Below are positions 28,111-35,467 of a stretch of DNA of 64,000 bases, piece by piece. Position 1 is the stretch's first letter. The number at the start of each line of letters is the position of its first letter. Source of the DNA: Cyclobacterium salsum (lineage in GTDB: Bacteria; Bacteroidota; Bacteroidia; Cytophagales; Cyclobacteriaceae). The translations under genes were made by a program, and so were the position numbers. The stretch lies in NCBI RefSeq assembly GCF_010119245.1, contig NZ_WNKG01000003.1, positions 186,001 to 250,000 on the forward strand. Reading direction: 5' to 3'. The notes below the pieces were generated by a model. That model did no database searches. It saw only the letters and a program-made list of their open reading frames with translations, and was not told the origin of the DNA.

Positions 28111-29439
28111 ATGAACAAGAAAAAAAAGAACCTACTCTCCAGACGGAAGTTTATGGGTACGGGCCTACTGGGAGCTGCCGGAATCGGAGTATTGCCCCAA
28201 AGTGGATTTGGGAAGGCACCTCAGATCAGGAAAGCTGCTGCCGGGACCCTTCGTTTGGGATTTATCGGACTGGGCAGGCAGGCCAATGGCTTGTTAAACA
28301 GCTTTATTTCCATGCCAGATATCGAAGTGATCGCTGGTTGTGATGTCTATGGGGCAAAACGGCAACGATTTTTGAACCGCACGGCAGCTTACTATCAGGA
28401 GCATAACCAGCAGGTGGACGTAAAAGTATACGAAAACTACCACGATCTGCTAGCCAGAAACGACGTAGATGCGGTAGTCATTGCCACTCCGGATCATTGG
28501 CATGCACTGATAGCCATCGATGCCTGCAAAGCAGGAAAGGATATTTACCTGGAGAAGCCGCTAACCTTTACGATTAAGGAAGGCCAGGAACTCGTGAAAG
28601 CTGTCCGCTCCAATAATACTGTGTTGGCTACGGGCAGCATGCAGCGCTCCTACGCCAACTTCCAACATGCGGTCACCATGGTTCAAAAGGGACGCATTGG
28701 TCCGGTCAGTAAGGTTTTTGCCTGCGTAGGAGGGCCTCCAAAACCCTTTGACTTGCCTAAGGAAACCATTCCTGAGGATTTGAACTGGGATCTTTGGCAA
28801 GGTCCCTTGGATGCTTCCATTCATTTTAATAACGAGCTAAATCCTCCCATATCCCTAAATCCTCCTGAAAATGAGAAAGTGTGGGGAGGCTGGCGCTGGT
28901 ACAAGGAAACCGGTGGCGGATTGACAACCGACTGGGGAGCGCACATGTTTGATATCGCCCAATGGGCCCTTGGAATGGACCGGAAGGGGCCGGTGGAGAT
29001 CATTCCTGCCGGATATCAGGATACCGAACACCTGACTTTCAAGTATGCCAATGGGGTGACGGTAACGGAGCAGCCTTTTGATGAAAATGAAACCAGGGGT
29101 TGCAAGTTTTTTGGTAGGGATGGCTGGATAGAGGTTTCCCGATCCCACTATGAAGCGTCCGATCCTTCCTTGTATCCGGTACTGGAAGACGGTGAAAGCC
29201 TTCAGGGGGGCGGCGGAGGCGCTCATCACGTTGATTTTATCGAGTCCGTTCGGCGAAGAAAAGATCCCATCGCCCCGGTAGAAATAGGCCACAGCACTTG
29301 CGTGACTTGTACCTTAGGGAATATCGCCTATGATTTGGGAAGACCGCTGAACTGGGACCCCGAAAAGGAGCAGTTTGTTAATGATGCTGAGGCGGAAAAA
29401 TACCTGCACCGGCCCTATAGGACTGGATACAGGTTGTAA
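28111..29439 (+). CDS. Gfo/Idh/MocA family oxidoreductase, Tat-exported
   Basis: 442 residues. A twin-arginine signal is present (SRRKFMGTGLLGAAGIG, Arg11-Arg12), so it folds with its NAD(P) cofactor before export. The Rossmann fold shows GFIGLGRQA (50-58), and the conserved EKP at 148-150 (YLEKPLT) contributes the catalytic lysine. DWGAHMFDIAQW carries the conserved histidine. Family members oxidise or rearrange sugars; exported members include A-zyme-like glycosidases that work by an NAD-dependent redox mechanism. It lies 169 bp after the beta-helix enzyme and is followed by a strong terminator. The substrate is unknown. Confidence 0.9.
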   Translation: MNKKKKNLLSRRKFMGTGLLGAAGIGVLPQSGFGKAPQIRKAAAGTLRLGFIGLGRQANGLLNSFISMPDIEVIAGCDVYGAKRQRFLNRTAAYYQEHNQQVDVKVYENYHDLLARNDVDAVVIATPDHWHALIAIDACKAGKDIYLEKPLTFTIKEGQELVKAVRSNNTVLATGSMQRSYANFQHAVTMVQKGRIGPVSKVFACVGGPPKPFDLPKETIPEDLNWDLWQGPLDASIHFNNELNPPISLNPPENEKVWGGWRWYKETGGGLTTDWGAHMFDIAQWALGMDRKGPVEIIPAGYQDTEHLTFKYANGVTVTEQPFDENETRGCKFFGRDGWIEVSRSHYEASDPSLYPVLEDGESLQGGGGGAHHVDFIESVRRRKDPIAPVEIGHSTCVTCTLGNIAYDLGRPLNWDPEKEQFVNDAEAEKYLHRPYRTGYRL

Positions 29440-29444
29440 TGCAG

Positions 29445-29477
29445 AAAAAGCGGTATCTAAATGATGCCGCTTTTTTT
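29445..29477. terminator. Bidirectional intrinsic terminator
   Basis: A 9-bp perfect stem (AAAAAGCGG / CCGCTTTTT) with an inner ATC/GAT pairing and seven T residues at 29471-29477 lies 6 bp after the Gfo/Idh stop. The A-run on the other arm makes it usable from both directions, and it separates two convergent coding regions. Confidence 0.85.
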
Positions 29478-29481
29478 ATCG

Positions 29482-29808
29482 CTAGTTTAAATGGAGTGTC
29501 TGGGGACCAAACTCTTCAAAAAAGATGGATTCCTTTGGAATACCCATTTCCAGTAGGGTAGCGTGCTGGGCTTTTATAAACCCAGCCGGTCCGCAAATAT
29601 AAAATCTGCTGTCTTCCCGAAGCGAAGGTAATTTTTCCAAATCCATGGGACCTGCATGAATGCCTTCTCTTTTATCTTGCGTGTCAAGCTGATCGTAAAA
29701 AACATGTTTCTCAATCAGGGAATGGCTGGCGGCAAGTTGCTGCACTGGTTCCCTAAAAGCATGAACCGATTTGTTTCTGCAGGCATGCACCCAGGTAAGG
29801 GGATGGGT
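29482..29808 (-). pseudogene. Remnant of flavohaemoglobin C-terminal NAD-binding domain
   Basis: The frame encodes about 105 residues: PLTWVHACRNKSVHAF, then GPMDLEKLP, FYICGPAGFIKAQ, LLEMGIPKESIFFEEFGP. These align in order with the last quarter of bacterial Hmp nitric-oxide dioxygenase (HAAxNxxVHAF, MDLxxL, FYxCGPxGFM, GVxxExIHYExFGP). The globin and FAD domains are absent, because the hrpB stop codon lies directly upstream in the same frame. A GTG at 29790 could start a 102-residue product, but it would lack FAD binding. It is best read as a truncated gene left after a deletion. Confidence 0.75.
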
Positions 29809-32283
29809 TTATTTTTTCCGTGGCACCCCGCTGATCGCTTGTGCATTCCAGGGATCGTCCGGCCAGTGGTGCTTGGGGTAGCGGCGTTTCAGTTCTTTTT
29901 TAACTTCGTGGTAGGTCTTATTCCAGAAATTTTCCAGGTCTTGGGTCACCTGAACGGGTTTAAAGCCGGGGGACAGCAAGTGGATCAACACCGGCACTTT
30001 TCCCTCATTGATACAAGGGGTTTGACTCCAGCCAAACAACTCTTGCAACCTGGCTGCCAGCACCGGCGGTTCTCCTGAAGAGGCATAATCGATTTTAACC
30101 CGGGATCCACTAGGGAGCTGCAGGTGCTCGGGTGCCAGTTGGTCCAATTCCTGCTGTTGTGCAAAACTCAGGCTGTGGTGGAGAATTTCCAATAGGGGGA
30201 GTTTTTTCAGGTCCTCCCCTGATTTTACTCCTTGCAGGTAAGGAGCTAGCCAGGGTTTGGGGTTGGAAAGAAGTTGCTCCGTTCGGGCATCCGGCCAGCC
30301 CGCCTCCGGGTTCCAGTTTCGCAGGTTTAGCACCCTGTTTTGCCATTGGCCAACCTTCTTATCAAATGGAAGAAATCTTTCTCCAAGTTGGCTAATCGTT
30401 TCCAACAGTACCTGCATCACCTTCTCTGGATCGGGAGTCGGCAGATTTTTTTTCTGTAAGCGTATCTGACCTATTTTCCATTCTTCAACTGCCAGCACCG
30501 ATTCTTCCTGCGCATCCCAATAAATTCTAGGTACTATCCGTACCATGGGGCGCAGGTCAGTCGGGGAAAGTGGTGCCGCTAAAAAAATCCGCCCTGATTT
30601 ATCTCCTTCATTCACATGAGCAATCGCTATCCAGGGTTCACGTGCCAAATCGTCCTTTCTGTCCATAGAAGCCATGCGCCCATTGGCCAACTGAAATAGC
30701 GCCTGGTTTCCCGGTCTGGCGGAGGCGATTCTCTCGGGAAAGGCCTGGGCCAGCAACATTCCCGTTTGGTAGGGATCCACCGGTCCGTTTTCTGCCTGTA
30801 TGCCTAGCAGCTTTCGGAAGGATTGAGCCGCTTTTTCAATCTTTACAAATTCTTTTGGACCCTTTTTGGCCAGCCGAAACCTCCGTAAGCCCTCTATGCG
30901 CAAGTTGATGTCCACTCCCATAGCAGCGGGTAAGGGATCTTTTTCTTCAAGTACTGCGGCCAGGTCGGTCGCCAGGGATTCCAGGTTCAGATCCTTGCTG
31001 TAGACCAATAGGTGGGCAATTCTGGGATGGCTGGGAAAAGCATGGAGGGCCTGGCCGTGGGCCGTGATTTTACCAGCATCCAATGCTCCCAGGTGTTCCA
31101 GCAAGGTAACCGCCTCTTCCCAATGGCCCTGCGGCGGCGGGGTAACCCAGCTCAATTCCCCGGGATCGGAAATGCCCCATTTATGCAGTTCCAGGGCCAG
31201 TGAAGCCAGGTCGGCCTGCAGCATTTCAGGCTCTCGAAAGGGAAGCAGCTTGTCCTGGCTTGCTTTTGTCCAGAGCCGGTAGCATACCCCCGGTCCCAGT
31301 CGACCGGCTCTTCCGGACCGTTGGGTGGCCGTATCCTGGGTGACCGGAAGGGTGACAAGCCGATTCAGTCCGGTATTGGGATTATATTGGGAACTACGCA
31401 TGAAACCACCATCCACCACGATCTGGATGCCTTCGATGGTGAGGCTGGTCTCTGCGATGGCCGTTGCCAGTACCATTTTTCGTTTACCCTTCGGATGGGG
31501 CAGAAGGGCAGCCTGCTGCTTGCCAAAGGGCATTTGCCCATAGAGGCTGTAAACGGCCATCTCAGGGTATCGATCCCGGAGTATTTTTTCGGTTTTCTTA
31601 ATTTCCCCCTGCCCGGGAAGAAAAGCAAGCACGTCTCCTGCATGTTCCGTAAGGGCCTTTCCAATGACCGAACTGATGGTTTCCGGTAGGGAATACAGGT
31701 CGGTACCGGCTCCGTAATGCAAGTCAACCGGGTATTGCTTTCCCTGGCTTTCTACCAGGGGAATATGCAATTGATCGGCTAAAAGGCGGCTGTCCAGCGT
31801 GGCAGACATGATTAATAACCGGAGGTCTTGCCGGAGAAACTCCCGGACCTCCATTCCCAGGGCCAGCCCGAGATCGGCATGTAGGCTCCTTTCGTGAAAT
31901 TCATCAAAGATGACCAGTCCCACACCCGTGAGGGCATTATCCTGTTGCATCATTCGCGTGAGAATACCTTCGGTGATGACTTCGATTTGGGTGTTTTGTC
32001 CGACGCAGGTATCAAACCGGACCCGATAACCTACTCTTTCTCCGAGGGGTTCGCCCAGCAATTGAGCCATGCGTTGGGCAATACTTTTTGCCGCCAACTT
32101 GCGTGGTTCCAGTAGTAATATCTTTTGGTCCCGCAACCAGGGTTCCTCTAGCAAGGTTAGCGGTAAAAGGGTGCTTTTACCAGCCCCGGGAGGGGCATGC
32201 AGCATCAGGAAAGGGTCTTGTTTGAGCAATTGCTTCAGCCGCGGAATAACCTCCAGAATGGGTAATTGGGGAAATGGCTTCAC
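29809..32283 (-). CDS. hrpB: ATP-dependent helicase HrpB (DEAH type)
   Basis: 824 residues. The start is a GTG at 32283, since no in-frame ATG is near. Walker A is APPGAGKST (residues 30-38), the DEAH-type box reads VIFDEFHERSLHADLG, motif III is MSATLD, and motif VI is QRSGRAGRLGPG. The HrpB C-terminal domain with RVKIDYASSGEPPVLAARLQ and LFGW follows, and the tail KKHWPDDP-type ending is typical. HrpB is a putative RNA helicase whose role is unclear in most bacteria. It is intact at both ends. A remnant of a flavohaemoglobin gene follows in the same frame. Confidence 0.93.
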   Translation of the reverse strand: MKPFPQLPILEVIPRLKQLLKQDPFLMLHAPPGAGKSTLLPLTLLEEPWLRDQKILLLEPRKLAAKSIAQRMAQLLGEPLGERVGYRVRFDTCVGQNTQIEVITEGILTRMMQQDNALTGVGLVIFDEFHERSLHADLGLALGMEVREFLRQDLRLLIMSATLDSRLLADQLHIPLVESQGKQYPVDLHYGAGTDLYSLPETISSVIGKALTEHAGDVLAFLPGQGEIKKTEKILRDRYPEMAVYSLYGQMPFGKQQAALLPHPKGKRKMVLATAIAETSLTIEGIQIVVDGGFMRSSQYNPNTGLNRLVTLPVTQDTATQRSGRAGRLGPGVCYRLWTKASQDKLLPFREPEMLQADLASLALELHKWGISDPGELSWVTPPPQGHWEEAVTLLEHLGALDAGKITAHGQALHAFPSHPRIAHLLVYSKDLNLESLATDLAAVLEEKDPLPAAMGVDINLRIEGLRRFRLAKKGPKEFVKIEKAAQSFRKLLGIQAENGPVDPYQTGMLLAQAFPERIASARPGNQALFQLANGRMASMDRKDDLAREPWIAIAHVNEGDKSGRIFLAAPLSPTDLRPMVRIVPRIYWDAQEESVLAVEEWKIGQIRLQKKNLPTPDPEKVMQVLLETISQLGERFLPFDKKVGQWQNRVLNLRNWNPEAGWPDARTEQLLSNPKPWLAPYLQGVKSGEDLKKLPLLEILHHSLSFAQQQELDQLAPEHLQLPSGSRVKIDYASSGEPPVLAARLQELFGWSQTPCINEGKVPVLIHLLSPGFKPVQVTQDLENFWNKTYHEVKKELKRRYPKHHWPDDPWNAQAISGVPRKK

Positions 32284-32320
32284 CGTATTCAGGGAATGAT
32301 TGTATCGTTAAAAAAGTAAC

Positions 32321-32352
32321 CAAGCAGCCGGGGTTCAGAAACCGGCTGCTTG
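32321..32352 (-). terminator. Intrinsic terminator of the DUF2911 gene
   Basis: A perfect 11-bp stem, CAAGCAGCCGG (32321-32331) with CCGGCTGCTTG (32342-32352), encloses a 10-base loop. Read on the minus strand it is followed within 4 bases by a run of six T residues. It lies 9 bp after the stop of the DUF2911 gene and 38 bp before the hrpB start. Confidence 0.85.
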
Positions 32353-32361
32353 ATTGGAAAA

Positions 32362-32871
32362 TTACTCTATGGACGCTTTGGCCTGCCCGTATTCCCACAT
32401 GACAGCCATGCCATCATCGTGGATTTCGTAAGTCAGGTTTTCCATTAGGGATTGTGTTTCACTGGAGGGAACGCTTACCCGAAGGGCATCCTGACTTTCG
32501 TCGTATTGGGTTCCCCACTGACCGGTTTGTTTATTGAAGATAAAGGTGCTGTTGGTTTCACCCGGAATGATAAAGAAGCTGTATTTTCCGGCAGGGAGCG
32601 TTTGGCCTTCCACCTTTATATCTTTGCTGGTTTCAAAAATCGTGGCTTCGTTTGCACCTGCTCGCCAAACTTTTCCCAGGGGAACCAATCCTCCGAAAAT
32701 TTCACGCCCTTTTACGGCAGGACTGCTGTAATTGACCGTAATGGTGGCTCCGTTAACGGTTCCTTCGGCTGTTTTTGGAGGGCTTGCCCGTTCCTGGGAA
32801 TGAGATAAAAAGATGACCGACATCATCAGCATTCCTGACAGTCCCAGCATTTTAATGGTTGATGTTTTCAT
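32362..32871 (-). CDS. DUF2911 family exported protein
   Basis: 169 residues with a signal peptide ending near SHSQE. The DUF2911 pattern is present: TVNYSSPAVKGREIFGGLVP, VWRAGANEATIFETSKDI, LPAGKYSFFIIPG and FNKQTGQWGTQYDES. These are small periplasmic beta-sandwich proteins widespread in Bacteroidota, and no biochemical role is established. It appears monocistronic, with its own terminator. A short TTTTGG triplication lies just upstream of the start. Confidence 0.88.
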   Translation of the reverse strand: MKTSTIKMLGLSGMLMMSVIFLSHSQERASPPKTAEGTVNGATITVNYSSPAVKGREIFGGLVPLGKVWRAGANEATIFETSKDIKVEGQTLPAGKYSFFIIPGETNSTFIFNKQTGQWGTQYDESQDALRVSVPSSETQSLMENLTYEIHDDGMAVMWEYGQAKASIE

Positions 32872-32943
32872 TTTGGTTTTGGTTTTGGTTAAGATTTGCT
32901 ATAAATAACGGGTTAGGAGAAACAATGGTTGACATTCTACCCT

Positions 32944-34089
32944 TTATATTTTTACCCAGGCCTGTTTTTTATGGCTTTCGATGATGCGTTCACAGATCAG
33001 CAATTCCCTGTAACCATCCTCAAAAGTAGGATAGCTTGGTTTTTCGGGTTGTTTGCCTTCGCTAATCGCTGCATATACCTCTTTAAACATCTGCTTGGAA
33101 GTATCCGGGAATCCTTCGTTATGGCCGCCGGGGAAACCAATCAATTTAGCCGCCTCGGGAGTAAAAAGGGAAGGGTCTTTCATCAACTGCTGATTGGCCG
33201 TTTCTCTCTTACCGATCCAGAGCTCGTTTGGTTTTTCACTGCACCATTCAAAATTGGCCTTGGAGCCAGCAATTTCAATATTGAGTCTGTTTTTCCTTCC
33301 GGCGTTTACCTGGCTGACCGTTACAGATCCTTTGTTACCATTATCAAAACGCAGCATTACTGTAGCATGGTCTTCGGTATTGATGGGAACCTCCTCGTAA
33401 TCCGACTCCTGCAACATTTTCCCACTGTAGGTTTCGATGGCTTTAAGTGGCTTTAGCCGCGTTTTGTGCACGGTAGAAAAATCCGCCATTACTTCCGTTA
33501 CCTTCAATCCGGTTACGTATTCGGTCAGGTCCAGTAGGTGGGATCCGATATCTGCGATGGCCCGGGAATCACCGGACTTGTCTGGTTCCAGTCTCCAATT
33601 GTAGTCGGTTTGTAAAAATAGCCAATCTTGTAAATAGGATCCCATGATGGTGTAAATGTCTCCCAGTTCTCCGCTTTCCCGCATGGTTTTCATCTGACGG
33701 ACCATGGGGTAATAGCGTAGGTTAAAGTGTACCGCATTGACCAGCCCTGTTTTTTTTGCCAGCGCGACGAGTTCCTCTGCCTCATCAATTTTTGTGGCCA
33801 GGGGTTTTTCGCAGACCACATGTTTGCCGGCTTCCAGCACTGCCTTGGATTGGGCATAATGGAGGAAATTTGGGGTACAAATATGGACCGCCTGAATCGA
33901 GGAATCTTTGAGCATGTCCTCAAATACCATGGCTTTCTCGATGCCCAATTGGGCTGCCTTGGCCTTGGCCAGCTCCTCGTTGACTTCGCAAAGGGCAGCC
34001 ACTTCAATGCTAGGGTTTCTTCTCAGGGCTTCAATATGGGCAGGACCAATGAATCCGGTGCCGACCACCGCTACGTTAATTTTTTCCAT
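32944..34089 (-). CDS. Gfo/Idh/MocA family oxidoreductase, cytoplasmic
   Basis: 381 residues without a signal peptide. The Rossmann motif VAVVGTGFIGPAH lies at 6-18 and the catalytic EKP at 94-96 (VVCEKPLATK). The C-terminal domain has SGDSRAIADIGSHLLDLTEY with the conserved histidine. It oxidises a sugar or inositol-type substrate with NAD(P), and the family pattern is closest to bacterial dehydrogenases of glycoside catabolism. A gene-free repeat region of about 0.85 kb lies upstream. Substrate and partner genes are not visible. Confidence 0.9.
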   Translation of the reverse strand: MEKINVAVVGTGFIGPAHIEALRRNPSIEVAALCEVNEELAKAKAAQLGIEKAMVFEDMLKDSSIQAVHICTPNFLHYAQSKAVLEAGKHVVCEKPLATKIDEAEELVALAKKTGLVNAVHFNLRYYPMVRQMKTMRESGELGDIYTIMGSYLQDWLFLQTDYNWRLEPDKSGDSRAIADIGSHLLDLTEYVTGLKVTEVMADFSTVHKTRLKPLKAIETYSGKMLQESDYEEVPINTEDHATVMLRFDNGNKGSVTVSQVNAGRKNRLNIEIAGSKANFEWCSEKPNELWIGKRETANQQLMKDPSLFTPEAAKLIGFPGGHNEGFPDTSKQMFKEVYAAISEGKQPEKPSYPTFEDGYRELLICERIIESHKKQAWVKI

Positions 34090-34254
34090 GATGTTAGGTT
34101 TATTTTAAAAGATTAGCCTTAAAGATAGAAGGTACTTTTGTATTTTTCAATGGTAATTTCCTTTTCTACTGGTTGTGCCTGCAAGCAGGAGGGAGAACTT
34201 GTTGGATTGGGTATTGGTTTTCAGGACCTGCTGCTCCCTTCGACAGGCTCATTT

Positions 34255-34300
34255 ATTGATGATGTGATAATGTGATGATTTGATGATGTGGTGATTTGAT
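34255..34300. repeat. Degenerate TGATG-rich short repeat
   Basis: Imperfect tandem units of the type TGATGATGTG and TGATGATTTG run through this stretch. Such tracts are common in Bacteroidota intergenic DNA. No coding or regulatory role can be assigned. Confidence 0.6.
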
Positions 34301-34318
34301 TTTCTGAATTCGATTCCC

Positions 34319-34441
34319 GCCCCAGCACCCGCGGCAGTCTGTCGGAAGACGTAAACATCCGGCGTATTTAAATGCCCTTTTTCGTGATCCTTACGCGCAC
34401 GCTCCGGTTCAGATTGCTTCGCTGGCGCTACCGATGACGCG
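34319..34441. repeat. 123-bp direct repeat, copy 1
   Basis: Copy 1 matches copy 2 (34604-34726) over 123 bp with four substitutions and no gaps; the period is 285 bp. It begins GCCCCAGCACCCGCGGCAG and ends CCGATGACGCG. The core AGATTGCTTCG is a sequence often seen in interspersed non-coding repeats of Bacteroidota. It contains no convincing gene. Confidence 0.9.
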
Positions 34442-34603
34442 GTGCGCGCACCGGAAACGTAACCCGTCACTGCGAGAATTAACATTTTAAAAAACGCAGA
34501 AATCGGGATGACGATGTGGATTTTTAATATATTGATTTTCAGCGATTTGATAAATACGTCATCGGTAGGGTGCTGATCTAGCCCCATTGGGATTTCGATT
34601 TCA

Positions 34604-34726
34604 GCCCCGGCACCCGCGGCAGTCTGTCGGAGGACGTAAACATCCGGCGTATTTAAATGCCCTTTTTCGTGATCCTTACGCGCACGCTTCGATTCAGATT
34701 GCTTCGCTGGCGCTACCGATGACGCG
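34604..34726. repeat. 123-bp direct repeat, copy 2
   Basis: This is the second copy of the repeat at 34319-34441, in the same orientation. Differences are single bases near positions 6, 28, 95 and 98 of the unit. It ends about 50 bp before the promoter of the polysaccharide locus. Confidence 0.9.
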
Positions 34727-34775
34727 CAAACGGTAGGGTCTGATCCTACTTTTTAAATAAAAAAAAGGAGAAAAG

Positions 34776-34805
34776 TTGTTATTTTATTTTGAACGAGTAA
34801 ATTTG
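34776..34805 (+). promoter_or_regulatory. Consensus Bacteroidota promoter of the polysaccharide locus
   Basis: The -33 element TTG (34776-34778) and the -7 element TAAATTTG (34798-34805) are separated by exactly 19 bp, matching the Bacteroidota sigma-ABfr form TTG-N19-TAnnTTTG. Transcription should start near 34811-34813. It is the only clear promoter found ahead of the long run of plus-strand polysaccharide genes. Confidence 0.75.
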
Positions 34806-34816
34806 TTACTCTATGC

Positions 34817-34860
34817 CTGTGGCTTACCTGGCGAAGCTGTAAAAGCACCTGGGGCCGGTT
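34817..34860 (+). promoter_or_regulatory. JUMPstart-like leader element (candidate antitermination site)
   Basis: Immediately after the predicted start site the leader carries, in order, TGTGGCTT, CCTGG, AAGCTGT, AAAAGC, CCTGGGGC and CGGT. The enterobacterial JUMPstart/ops leader ahead of O-antigen and capsule operons has the same blocks in the same order (CTCTGG, TAGCTGT, TAAGC, CAGGGGC, GGTAG). There it recruits RfaH to prevent early termination of long operons. Position and order make a similar role plausible, but the match is imperfect and made by eye. Confidence 0.45.
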
Positions 34861-34945
34861 TCAATCCGTCGCTACTTTATTGGATTTTGTGTCCGGTTAT
34901 TTGTTTTTCACTCCTTTAATACCTTTCCATTTACTGCTACTTCCT

Positions 34946-35467
34946 TTGCTGGATTCACTAATTACCTCCAAGACCAGGATTAAATTGCTGGTTAAATTTT
35001 TCTCAAATGCCGGCAACCGGGGTTATCTCAGAGGTCTGGCCGAAGAATTTAAGGAATCTACCAATTCGGTACGGGTGGAGCTGAACCGGCTTTCCGAAGC
35101 GGGCCTTTTGCACTGGCAAAACAACGGCAAAACCAAAAGTTACCAGGCCAACGAAGCCCACCCCCTATACCAGGAGATTCGCAGCATTGTGAGCAAGTAC
35201 CTGGGCTTTGATGACCTGATTGAGCAGGTGGTAAATAATTTGGGTAACGTAAAGAAAGCCATCATTCTGGGCGACTATGCCGAAGGGAAGGACAGTGGAA
35301 CGATTGAGCTACTGCTTGTGGGCGAAGCGATCAATGCGGAATACCTGGCGTTTTTAATTCAAAAAACAGAGGAAAAGATCCAGCGAAAATTGCAAATAGA
35401 AATAAGAGAAACAATGCCTTTGGAAGCATTATCCGGTTTGGTGGTTTTCGAAAAAGAAGTTCAGTGA
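34946..35467 (+). CDS. Winged-helix regulator with degenerate nucleotidyltransferase domain
   Basis: About 173 residues. No ATG is available; the TTG at 34946 (LLDSLITSKTRIKLLVKFF) gives the usual N-terminus of this group, while the frame is open back to a TTG at 34880. An ArsR/MarR-like winged helix covers about 8-75 (LAEEFKESTNSVRVELNRLS). The C-terminal part (about 105-170) resembles an MNT-type nucleotidyltransferase, but the metal-binding G-S...D-x-D motif reads GDYAEGKDSGTIELLLVG, so catalysis is unlikely. It is the first gene of the polysaccharide locus and overlaps the next by 4 bp. A regulatory role is inferred. Confidence 0.75.
   Translation: MLDSLITSKTRIKLLVKFFSNAGNRGYLRGLAEEFKESTNSVRVELNRLSEAGLLHWQNNGKTKSYQANEAHPLYQEIRSIVSKYLGFDDLIEQVVNNLGNVKKAIILGDYAEGKDSGTIELLLVGEAINAEYLAFLIQKTEEKIQRKLQIEIRETMPLEALSGLVVFEKEVQ

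Noticed and set aside
29482..29790. The reductase fragment as an intact small gene
   Set aside because: It begins in mid-domain, lacks the FAD-binding and globin parts, and has only a GTG inside the conserved HACRNK strand as a start.
31321..31689. Open frames of 70-120 codons opposite hrpB
   Set aside because: They are shadows of a strong helicase gene and have no domain.
32870..32892. TTTTGG triplication before the DUF2911 gene as a possible phase-variable tract
   Set aside because: Only three units are present and it is upstream of the start; no evidence of length variation can be seen.
34249..34587. A 112-codon minus-strand frame in the gene-free stretch before the polysaccharide locus
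   Set aside because: It lies mostly within the short repeat and the first copy of the 123-bp repeat, and its translation has no family features.
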